A stretch of DNA of 64,000 bases from Desmodesmus armatus (Eukaryota > Chlorophyta > Chlorophyceae > Sphaeropleales > Scenedesmaceae). Positions 33,003-43,826 of this stretch are shown in pieces. Position 1 is the first letter of the stretch; every line of letters starts with the position of its first letter. Where the stretch lies: assembly GCA_007449985.2 (NCBI GenBank), contig VIIQ02000574.1, forward strand, positions 868,001-932,000, in the 5' to 3' direction. The notes beneath the pieces were generated by a model. It worked only from the letters and a program-made list of their open reading frames with translations. It was not told the DNA's origin and did no database searches. A program made the position numbers and the translations under genes.

Positions 33003-36000
33003 TGTGATTTTGGGCTGCATTTCTCATCGTGCAGGCTTGAGCATTTCGCCGCATCTGCGGCGACTGCTTTCTGCACCCCTCACTTCATGCCGTCTGTTGT
33101 GGTGTCCCCCACATGTTTGGTAGCACCAAGCATGGCGTCTGCGCCCCTTGCCGCTTATTTATCCTGCATGTTTTTGTGCCCCGGGTGCTCTGCTTTTTTG
33201 GTGGGCCGTTGGTGCTTTTCCTGCAGCTCTGATGAGTACCCGCCGGCTTGTCCTGAGGTCATGTTTCTTTGTGCCAGAGCACTGATCAAGGGTGCACAGC
33301 GTGCACACTTGCCTGCTCCATTATCCATTTTGCGCTTGTATGTATCTGCGCATGTATGTATCAGCCTCCTTGTTGACCTGCATCGAGCATGAGCATATTG
33401 TGGCATGTGCGGCTTGGGTGTTGCAGTGGGCATAGCAGTCGTTGGGTTTTGTGCAGGGCCAGCGTTGAGCATGGGAACACTACGTGCCTTTGGCTGTTTA
33501 AAGGCCCGAGCGTGTTGGTGTAGGTTTTGCTGTGCCATGGTTGAGTGTTCACATGTGCTGATGCCTTGTACCCGGCACTTTCATACTTGTCAAGGGCTCC
33601 AAAGTATGATCACCTTTGTCAGGAGCCTCTCAGCGTGATGGCTGGTGTGGTTATGGTGCGGGTGTGGATTGATGCCGCTGCATGGCGACAGTAGCACCTG
33701 CTTTACTGCTGCAGTGGTGGGCTGTGCTGCTCTGTGCCTATGCGCACCGCCTTCCTGGGCTGGCAGCGCTATGGTTGTCCATTGTTGGATGCTTGATGGG
33801 TGCTGCTTGCCAAGGCCGCAGGCAATTTGGTGTGCAAGATATGAGTGCATAATGCAGCTGCTGCTGCCGCCTGTGTCTTGAAATGGGGTCAACATCCCAC
33901 CCCCAAACAGAACCTGATCTTGCGGCAGCTGTCATGATGAATCTGGCCTGTGATGCGTCAATGCGTGCGGTTATGGCTGCGCGTGTGCGCAGCATGTGTG
34001 TGCAGCAGCCCCTTGCTTGTTTGCCTACAAGCATGTCAGCTCCCTTGCAATAACCGTGAACAGTTGTCTGCAAGCCTTCTTCGTGGCAGGTGTGGGCTTG
34101 ACCTTTTTCACGACAAGGGGTTTGGGGCGCCCATTGCTTGGCCTCTGCAGGATGGTTGGGGTTTGTGTCTCCGCAGGCATGAAGTGTTGCTCAAATTGTT
34201 GGCCTGTCAGATCCACCTGCAACACACAGCGCGTATGACCGGGCCCTGCTGATCAGCTAACCCAGATACACATCTCATGTGCTCAGCAGTCCCATGGTTG
34301 CTTCAGTTGTAGCTTGATCTGATGTGTCCAGGTTGCACTGTGTGAATCAAGGTGGACGACCACTGCTTTGCGTCAGGGTTACCCCTGGTTGTCCCGCCTG
34401 ATCTCTGTGGCCCGACTGCCACTGGGTGCTTGGTTTCAGTGGCCATCCAGTTGGGTTCGGGGTGGTCTTTACCAGGTGTCACAATTGTGCCTACAGGTTT
34501 TCCGACTGTGGCTTGCTGTTGGGGCCGAGCACTGGGCTCAGGAGCCTTTGACAAACAGCCGTCAGCAACATGCAGGAGGCGTTGCAGATACTCGGCCATC
34601 CTGCATGGGCGCGGCTTTGCTGAACGAGTCCCGCTGACCTCTGTTGGTCTGTTGGCAGACTGCACAACGTCTGGTGTAGCAACCACTGCGGTGCAGCCGT
34701 CACTGCGGCTGGTTTATGGATTGAGATTTGGGAGTTTGGTCTGGCAAGTCACATTTTATGCCAACCGGTACATGTCACTGGTTCCACACTGTGTGTTTTC
34801 CAATGAGTTGACATGCCTGTTAGTTCCACATTGGCACTGTGCCACAGGGTTGTTGGTTGCTTAGCTGCACAACATCATGGATTGATGAAGGAAGTCTTGT
34901 CCATGCAGCCAGCAGGGGTGTGTCTGTGTTGGGATGGGTCGGATGTGGAAAGCGGCCCAAACCACCCTCACAGTATATGTTTGCTCACCATGCCAGTGGT
35001 GCACAAGAGGCCGGCCGCTTATGTGTGCATCAGGAATCAGCACAAGCCGTTGGGCGCATCCTGCAGGCCCCTGTTAGGCTGAACAAAGGGTCTGCAGGGC
35101 ATGTCTTTGTGACATATGGCACCTGTTCTTGGGTTGCCAAGCTACAGCCAGACCTCCTGGTCTGGTGCAGCACACCTTGTCATGCCACATTACAAGCACA
35201 CAAGCGCACCAGGTCTTGGCCGCAAGCACACAGCTGGTGGCCGTCGCAAGCTTGTGGTCTTTGTATTTCAGGGACCCCTTCCCTTTCTGCACTGCACTGG
35301 TGCGGCTTGCGGACTGCTGTGTCTGTGTGTGGTGGTTGTGTGCCCAGTTGTGGCAACACTAGTGTTGGGGGGCTGGCAAGGCAAGGAAAGGGTTCTCTGA
35401 TGCGGAACGGCACGAAGCGGCCAGTCACAACCGCCATACTCAGAATTGCTCCCTTGGACTGGGCGTGGGGACACCAGGATTGTGGAAAGAACACAGGGTG
35501 TTTTGATGTGGAAACGTCTGAGGACTGGCCTCAAGCATAGCATGCATCAAGGCTTGCAGTCCGTACCCTGCGCAGCAGAGTGCACCTGCCTGTCAGGCGA
35601 GTTGACGGGGCTGCGCCTTCTGTATATGCGAGCTTGTTTATCGCCTGTGTTTTGGCGTGTTGGCGGGTGTTGATTAGGTGGCTGGACCTGTGAATTGGGA
35701 GTCTTGCTCATTTGTGGTTGCATCGTCATGGCCACTATCCCAGGGTGCTTTGGGAGTGAATCGTTGGAATCACAGACGACCTTCTGCTGAGGATGGGGGC
35801 TGTTGAACCCAGCCCCTGCAGTCGTGCTGAGCCTGTCTTGTGTGAGCCGGCTTGACCACAACCGTACCAGGGTCTGTCATCTGTGGTCATCTGTGGTCTG
35901 CCATTTGTGTGGGCGAGTGTGTCATCTGTGTGTGTGTGCCGTTAAAACGCACAGTGTGGCATGGGTGTGTGGGTGAGCGCGTGTGTGCGTCAAGCCAGCT

Positions 36001-37000
36001 GCTGGCAGTCCCAGCTGCACCTAGGCCTGCCTTTGACCACTGATGACTGACACACCAGTCCTTTGGTCGCTTGTCTGTCAGGCAGGCTGTTGGGTCAGTC
36101 TGGTGTACGTTGCACCAACATTCTGCTGTGGTTGGGATTTTGTTTGGGTCAGCTCACTTTATGGTGCCGACAATGCAATCAACAGCTGTGCAGTAGTGTG
36201 CCCCGGGAGCAAGGGCGCCTGCTGAAGCTGTGGAGGAGTGGGCTGTTGTGCCTCAGTCTCTCTTGGCATTTTGTCCCTCACTTGGCGGCACACAGGGATG
36301 GGTTGCTGGTGCAGGACTGCCTCAAGCGCAGGCCTGTGCTGATCGCTTGGATGGCCGTGCTCGTTGACGGTGTGTCAAACATTGGAGGCAGCATCAGCTT
36401 TGGTGGTGTCGGCATCAGCGTGCTTGCCGGCACGCAGCAACAGGGCCATGGGTTGTGGGTTCTGCGTGCGTGGTCATACGGTCAACACTTTCCCACCCAT
36501 GACCAGTCATTGGATGCCAACACCACCCCTGGCCATCAGCTTTGTGGGCACCACAATCAGTCATCCCATGTCAGTCATCCCATGTCAGTCACACCTCGTG
36601 GACCCAGAGGTGTCAGTGTGGCTAGCAGGGGCTTGTCACCACGGCGTGCGCCATGCATTCACACTTGCACCGCTGTGCAAGCAAGTGACTTTTCATAAAC
36701 CTCTGGGAGCTCATGTTCCTGAGACATGCATATCTCAAGCCGGCATGCACATGCTGTGGCAGAGCCTTTATGTTATGTGCGCGTTGAGTGCTCAACGCTG
36801 TCCTGTCAATGATGTGCATTGTCCCGTGCACTTTGAGGGTCCTCTTCCTCTAATCAGCCATGAAGGGATGCATGCCTGCTGCATTGCTAAGTATTACCCC
36901 TGCCTTATGCCATGTCCATCCTGCTTTGCCTGCACAGTGTGTTGTCATGGCCTATGCTGCATGCTGGAAGTCTGCAGCGCTGCTGGGTTGCGAACGATTC

Positions 37001-37005
37001 TGTAA
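37001..37005 (+). terminator. Candidate TGTAA poly(A) signal, plus strand
   Basis: It sits where GT skew ends. I noticed no earlier TGTAA on this strand after the stop at 32098, although I could not search exhaustively. Confidence 0.35.
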
Positions 37006-37234
37006 GTTGTGGCATGTCAAGTTGTGAGGTAGGGAACACATATGGACCGTGTCTGTCGTTGTCTTGATGGTTGTGGGGATCCTATGCACCACTCTTGCCA
37101 GTGGCTTATGCCAAACTGGCATATGAGGTCAGCTGACTGGCCGCAAACAGACACAATGTCTTATCAATACTCTCAACGTCAACTTAGTAGCAGCCGTCTT
37201 TGCCAACCTTGCCGCTTCTGGTGCAAAACAAAAG

Positions 37235-37239
37235 TTACA
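37235..37239 (-). terminator. Candidate TGTAA poly(A) signal for the DUF3110 gene
   Basis: TTACA on the plus strand reads TGTAA on the minus strand, about 820 nt after the stop at 38060. The stretch between is AC-rich on the plus strand, so GT-rich in the transcript, matching the skew seen after other stops. Confidence 0.45.
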
Positions 37240-38059
37240 GAAAGACCTTCTTAGGCGCTCAACAAGCCCACTCCTAACCAAGGGATAGCCGACAGGGGAT
37301 CACTGTGCCCTGCCTCCTTGCACACACCCACCCTTGCCTGTGCTTAGACAGTCAGCCTAGAAGCTGAGTGAACACACGACAGGGCCTTTGGCAAGGGGTG
37401 TGACAGGTTGCCAAACCCCACGCCAATGGCTCCTGGAAACACAAACAGGAACCAGCCAAGATATTGGATGCACCACAGTGGAGTGCCGACAACACACCTG
37501 TAAAACACATCAACCATGGTACAAAGAGCCAAGGGGTCCACGCAACAGCCAACCACCACCACCTATATGCTCAGATACAAAGTGTCACAGCGTGACAGTC
37601 ACAACGCAACCACCCCACTTGAGCGTGCACAATACAGGTATGGCCACCATGTGCGGCGGCACCTGGCGAATCTGAAGCAGTGTACAAACATAAAGAAACA
37701 ATACAAGACTTCTGAGCCAGCATACAGCCATAATCAGGCACCCCCGCGCCCTCACAAAACACTGCATTGTGGCACGCCCCAACGGCTGTCAAACCCAAAC
37801 CCAACCCAACCCCGTCACAACACCACAGCATTCTCTTGCAGCTGTGTCAGCACAACAAGACATCTTGCTACAGATAGTATACATGGGCCCCGTGTGCCCC
37901 AGCACCAGTGACATGCTGCCGCCATAGCAGCAGCACTTGCAACTGGCTGCCGCAGCTGCTGCAGATGCAGATGGCATCACCACACCACCCAACCTGTCTG
38001 ATGGCTGCCTCACTGCCTTGGCAGTCGGATCAGCAACTGACCAGCCCAGCGGTGTGTGT

Positions 38060-39672
38060 TCATCCCAGCTGGCTCTGCTGCTGCTTCAGGGACGCTGCCA
38101 GCTGATAGGGGGCAGGGATGGTGACACCCTCGCGCAGCAGCACAGCCAGCGCCTTGAGGTCACTCACAAGCCGGAATGCCTTGTGAGAGTCAACCTCAGC
38201 TACCATCACCTGCAGCGCAGCAACAAAGCAACTCAACAGGGCACATGTGAGAAACATGCAGCAGTTCGCCAGCGTCACAGACACTTCACACAATGCTATG
38301 CCAAGTCACCTTGCATGCACTTAATTATGCTGTACAGTACTTGCCATGCGCCACTGCTGCGACTGTGTTGCTGGCTTGTACACTGAAGTAGGCTGGAAGA
38401 CTACAGCCGGATCAAGGTTCTGCCACTTGCCTGGCTGTGCCCCTCCTCCTCCAGCTTGCTGGCAAACCTATCAGCGTCCTCGGCTGACTCAAACATGACC
38501 AGCCCGTCACGCATGTGGGCGATATCCAGGGCAGAGGCGAGGTGCTGCTTGTTCAGCAGCTGCAGAACACAGGGCAGCAGCAGATTCACAGTAGACACTC
38601 ATCAGTGGGTGCAAACCAACACACTTGCAGCCACAACACACCTTTCACAGTCACTGATACTCGCAGAAACCTCCACTGACAACAGGGTGAACATCCAACA
38701 TCACACACGTGACATGACGGCAGCAATGCTAGGAGTCTGACAGCCACTGCCCTGTTCTTCTAAACACTGCCCTGTTCTTGTAATCACAGCCAACCAACTA
38801 CAAACCAAGTCCCACCTTCGCGATGGCGTCTGCTGCCCCCTCCTGAACCACTTTCACACGTAGTGTGTAGGTGCTTTGGATGCCGTCAGCTGCTTTCCAG
38901 CCCCACTGCTGACTGGTGAGGACAAACACAGGGCGAGGCAGCACCCAGGGGCAACCATCCAGTACCTGCACAAAACAGCACAACCTGCTCATGTGCTGGT
39001 CTGGCCCGGGAGTCAAGCACGCATACAAATGCACAAGCCAGGGCTGTCTCCTACTCATACTGAAGGTCACAGCGGAATCTCACAGCGTCGACTCAATGAT
39101 CCGCAGGGCCCTTCACCATTCAGCACGACTCACCTCATAGCTCTGCGCCACATCCTCCAGTGGCTGTGATGCATATGAAGCAGCAAACAGACCTTCCAAA
39201 AAAGCTGCAGTTTCCTGCAAGCTGCCCTCCAGGCCGGTTTTGTGCGGCTGCCGCTGCAGAGACAGGTTGGCGGCGGGTACAGCAGGTAGGTGTTGGTCAC
39301 TGCCACCGCACCATAGGGTGCCATGTGCTCACACCTGTGCTTCAGGCAACAAGCAGGATGCATGGGGGTGTGAAGGAGGGTCATGCAACCCACCTGGTGC
39401 AGTCCTGAGGCTGGGGCCTTGCGTTCTCCTGTTCCAGTCCACAGCCCTGAATCCCAGCTGCGCCGTTCCTCGTCATCCTCATCGTCCATATCAAGCGTAA
39501 CCATGGCTTCAGGGTAGATTATCCTACGTTCATGACCGTCTGGGTACCGCAGCACACGCTCTCTGACTGCGTTTGTGTTGGTGTGGTTTCGACAGTATCT
39601 CGATCGAGCTGGGAGTGTCGCACCACCACTCCTGTGGGTTTTAGTGGTGCTCAGAAGCCTCAGACACTCCAT
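38060..39672 (-). CDS. DUF3110-family protein, probably plastid-targeted
   Basis: Exons: 39672-39394, 39253-39134, 38965-38816, 38559-38431, 38209-38060. They total 828 nt in phase, giving 275 residues. Exon 4 uses a GC donor (CAG then GCAAGT) and the other donors are GT. The N-terminal 35 residues are rich in Ser, Thr, Arg and Ala with few acids, which suits a chloroplast transit peptide. An acidic DMDDEDDEE stretch follows. The C-terminal half has the DUF3110 signature: VFVLTSQQWG, GIQSTYTLRV, then LVMFESAEDADRFASKLEEEG, then VDSHKAFRLVSDLK. DUF3110 occurs in cyanobacteria and plant plastids and has no assigned biochemical role that I know of. Family assignment is from memory of the FEDEEDAERFA-like motif. 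Confidence 0.7.
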
Positions 39673-40438
39673 GCACGACTGACGCAGTCAGACAGAGGCC
39701 GTAGACCCACACAAGGCACGATGACGATCAAGTCGATGACCAGCAAACAACAACGAAAGGGAGGCCTGAAATAGACAACAGACACTCGCAACACAGCCTG
39801 ATCAGCGAGAGTGTGCGAAGCATAGCCTGTACAGCAGGCATGACGTGCTGAACCCTCCGCGTTTGAAACTGAAACCCTGGAGGCTTGGTTACATTCCTTC
39901 TGACCCCTGATACAGCAGGCACCAATGGAGTTGTTGAGGGGAATGTTGAGTAAGCTGTGTAGACCTTGTTTGGCTGCCTACTGTGCAGGCACACCAGCAG
40001 TATGTCACCCCCCCCCTCCTCCCCACCCCGAGGGCTGACACCTGCACGCATGTTGGTGTTGGTGCCCCTGCATGAACTGAACCTGATCAACTCAAGGCTA
40101 TGTGCTCCTGTGCTGCGGTCAAAAACCCATGGTGTGTTGGCCTGGCATGCTTGCCCACCTGTGCCGGCCAGCTGAATGCGGATCGGCATCGCATTGTTCG
40201 CTTGTTGAGCAGATGGACATTGACAGGGCATGCCACCCCTTGCAAAAGTGGCACCATCCCACTGCTGCACTGGGCACATCAGCAAGTTGCATGTAGAATA
40301 GGATACTTACTTTACAACAGGACCATCCTCAGGACCATCCTCAGCAACAGCCAGCCAGCGCTGATGCAAGCACATGTACCACCGCTGCAACCACGACTAC
40401 GCTCGATTGGAAGATGCAACCATTACAGCACCTGCAAC
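39673..40438. other. Intergenic region between two minus-strand genes
   Basis: It should hold the DUF3110 promoter and the 3' UTR of the Ac45-like gene. TTACA motifs (TGTAA on the minus strand) occur at 40423-40427 and 40312-40316. No gene is seen. Confidence 0.5.
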
Positions 40439-42581
40439 TCAGTCATTCCTTGCACCCTCCTTGGGCTTCTCAAACCTGGTTGGTGTGTCCAACATGTACA
40501 GGCAGCACATCCCTGCAAACAACACGCAAACATAGAGGCAAGATGAGTTCAGCGCCCTGCTGATAGCTGGCAGGCTGGTACTTGAGGTCATGCAGGCTGC
40601 AGCCCACTGCCCCTCCTTTCAAATGGGCCATGCCATCAGACTGACGCCCACAACAAGCCCTGCGGCGCATTCCCACCCTGGCCTGGAGAGGGGACCAGGC
40701 AAAGCTATAGCCATGCACCACAGGGTTGCTTCCAGGTGTGCATCTCAGTGACATGGGTGGTGGCAGTGGATTGGACTTGTGATCTTCCGCTCATCAGAGC
40801 GCTGCAGAACAATCAGGGCATGCTTGATGACTGCAGCTGCGGGCAATTGTGACGCTGCCCACTGTGACAATCTCTGCTGACCTGAGAATGCCGCGATAGA
40901 CAAGATCAGTGCTGCCAGGATACCTTCAAGCCACTTGACCTGGGTCTGCAAGTCACAGCACCACAAAGGGAGAGACTGCTTCAGCACGTGTGCACCACGC
41001 GCCAACGCTGGCTGGCTGCATTATATGATTGACGACACTACAGTCCTGGTTCTGGATGCGGCCTGCTCAGTTCATAACACATGCACAAAGCCCAGTGAGC
41101 AAGTACTACCCGCTTGCATGGCAGCATACCTGGCACAGCAGTCCGCAGGTGCCAACATCTGCCTGCACGCCCTGCAGCCGGCGCCGTGCGGGCGCCACCT
41201 CAGCGTCGTCTGGTACGGCTGCATAGATGGTCACCAGGCGCTTGCCCAGCTGGGCCGCCTGGTTGTGAGCATCCTGCACCTGCTGCAGCTCTGCAGCCAC
41301 AGCCTCTAGTGACCCGGACAGGGCTGGGCTGGGTGGCTGTGTACACAGCACCACCATGTGTGGGCCCTGTGTGTGCTCAGCAAGGGCCTCATCAAAGCTG
41401 CTGCTGTCTGATGAGCAACCGACAACCTGCAACACAAGCAGATGACACTGCCTAAATGCAGGTGCCCGCGACTGCGTCATGCTCTGCCCGTCTTGCCAGC
41501 CCCTCACTTTGCAGAGGATCGCTGTCACAACATTTGGTTCTGCCTCAATACTTCAAAACGAATCGCAAGGTGCGACTAGTGTGCCCACAGCTGTGAAAAC
41601 CTGACTGTTGCTTCTGCAACCTGAGCAGGCTTCACAAGCTGTATCACCAAGGTCACCAGCACAAAGACACTCACTGAGGTCTTCAAGTCCATGTCAGCTG
41701 CTAGACTCTGAAGCCTGGTGATTTGATCCTGTTTGCCAGCCTGCACAACACATCAACAGCACCCTGTGTGTTTGAACATGCAGGTCAAGCCCAGCAGCGG
41801 CAACGTTGCGGAACAGCAGTATCAACGGCACACTGCTGGGCGTGCTAGCAATGTGCATCTGCATGCTGCTGGTGCTGAGAAGTGATGCAGCCAGTGCACT
41901 GTGTTCCGTGACATGTGCCATGGTTGTGGACACAGGGAGTGCTGCTGACAACACCAACAGGTGCATCTCGCCGTATCACACCTGGTGCAAGACGTATGGT
42001 GCTGTTAGGGAGGATGCCGACGCGTCCAGCATAGCCTTCAGCGGCTGGAGGGTGGCATGCATGGCCCTTGTCTTCAGGTGGGAGCTCCGCAACTGCACGG
42101 TACAGGCCAGCAGCACTTGCCGGCAAACGCCAAGGACACAAGTACTCCATCTGTCGACACATCTAACAATGCCCATGGCAGGCTGCCAAGGCCACACAGG
42201 CACATGCCCTGGTCTTCAACAATTGTGGATGCTGGCGTGCTTCAGTCAGACAGGAAGTGCGACCCCACCTGGTCGCCAAACACCGTCAGGACGACATCTG
42301 CCCCTTCACCAGACTGGATGCTCTTCAGCACTGGCTGCAAAGCGTCATGCAGGCTGCTGTGTATCTGCACCAGGGAAACAGTGATCAGTCCCTGCCTCAA
42401 CAGACCCAACAGCATCGCCATCGCCCCAGATTCGGCTGACCTGCAGGCTTTGCGCATGTTGCTGCTCATCCAGGCCGCTTAAGGCTTTCAGGGTGCTCCA
42501 TGTGAAAAGCGGGCAGCTGATCTGAGCTGAAGTTACATGCATACAGGCTGTCAGCAGCAGCAAAACCGTGAGAGACTTCAT
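40439..42581 (-). CDS. Type I membrane protein resembling V-ATPase accessory subunit Ac45/VOA1
   Basis: Exons: 42581-42441, 42364-42269, 42092-41982, 41740-41675, 41426-41130, 40945-40882, 40512-40439. They total 849 nt in phase, giving 282 residues. An N-terminal signal peptide (MKSLTVLLLLTACMHVTSA) is followed by a luminal part of about 210 residues with a Ser-rich segment. One TM segment (GILAALILSIAAFSGMCCLYML) is followed by a short cytosolic tail, TPTRFEKPKEG. Signal peptide, luminal domain, single C-terminal TM and a tail of TPxRFxxPK type are the layout of the Ac45/VOA1 (ATP6AP1) family, which helps assemble the V-ATPase V0 sector in the ER. The luminal part is too diverged for me to be sure. 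The alternative is an unrelated ER type I protein. Confidence 0.6.
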
Positions 42582-43826
42582 GATGACACCAAGTCAACTT
42601 TACTATGTGTGATTTTGTGAAAGGGCGAGCTGCACGAAGCAAACTCCGAGACAAGCACAGAAAACACCTTTACAAACAGGAACGTCACTAGGATAGAGGT
42701 AGTTGCAGCATAACTCCAGAAGAACATATTGTCACCCCCATGGACCCGGGTTGGGTGGGGGGGGAGGAGTGGGCAGAACCCTAGCATGCACACCTTGAAC
42801 AAGTGTCAGAGAAGGGTTGAAAAAGGTGCTGACTGAAAATTTCCATCGTCAAGTCTGTACTATTCCTTCGGCAGCCAGGCAACCCGATGAACATGCTGCA
42901 GTTGTCTGGGACCAGCCCACATCCCAACCCCTGACCCGAACACCTGCAGGCGCCCAACGTGTAAAGCGTCTGGGACCAGTGGGTTCTTTGGAGCAAGCAT
43001 CCGAACATTCTTCAGTTTTAGCTGGGGTCTCGCCGATTTTGCTTGAAAATGCTGTTGTGGCCTGCCTGTAGGCTAGGCTGACCCCTGAGCGAGGCAGACC
43101 TGTGAGTCTGACGTGCAAGCCAGAGCCCCAGACGGGCGGTCAGACGGGCAGTCAGCATAAGCATTTTACGCAACTAGCAAGCATCACACTGAAACAGATG
43201 CGGCATGCGATGCTCCCCCCTGCACAGCTGCTAGGCTGCCGCTGCTCAGTGGCGGGCATGTTGCTGGAGGCTGCCCCTACCGGTACTCAGGCGCAACGTG
43301 GCAGCAACAGCTCTGCCATGCGAAGCTGCTGGTCAGCTGGATGCTCTTCGCACATACACAACGTAACACTTGTGCATGCATCAAGACAGCCACCCAGCTG
43401 TCTGCACATGGCTGTTCCCAAGGAGGGAATTCGGCTTGGCAAACATCAGCCCCTTGCCTGAGGGGCAGGCTCGGCGCTCTTCTGACAAGTTGGCGTAGCT
43501 GGTGATCAACAGCCACACTCCGTTGATTTGATCAGCGCACACTTTTAATCAAAATCCGGATCTAAACCACAGCTGACAGCACACAGACAGACAACGCCCA
43601 GCGGCCTCTGCCACTTTCGCAACGTCTATCAATTTCAAACCTTGACATTTCACAGGAATACTGGCGTCGCAACGGCACCATGGCGATTTCTCATCGGCAG
43701 AACTTTCAGCTTTAGCTGAACGAGCTCCATAGCATCATACGTCGCCCACAGTACATTCATGTTGTTAAGTGCTTGGTTGTGAGATGTCGGGGCGCGATCG
43801 AAGCAGTCCGTAGTTGTTGAAACAAC
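42582..43826. promoter_or_regulatory. Divergent intergenic region between Ac45-like and SETD2-like genes
   Basis: 1245 bp lie between opposed start codons. No coding sequence that I can support is inside. A direct repeat CAGACGGGCGGT / CAGACGGGCAGT occurs at 43131-43154. Confidence 0.5.

Larger units (their letters stand above)
32099..37020 (+). other. 4.9-kb GT-skewed stretch without a recognisable gene
   Basis: Plus-strand sequence is strongly enriched in G and T (TGTGCGTGTGCTTGTG-like strings) and lacks exons that I can connect. Several open frames of 140-230 codons exist but are Cys/Trp/Val-rich and look like by-products of low stop frequency in GT-rich DNA. The skew continues from the stop of the coiled-coil gene to a TGTAA at 37001-37005, then turns into AC skew. 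It could be a very long 3' UTR, a non-coding transcript or untranscribed spacer. Confidence 0.5.

Noticed and set aside
34839..36698. Open frames of 211-233 codons on the plus strand in the GT-skewed tract
   Set aside because: Cys/Trp/Val-rich, no domains, no splice-linked partners. GT-rich sequence has few stops, so long frames are expected by chance.
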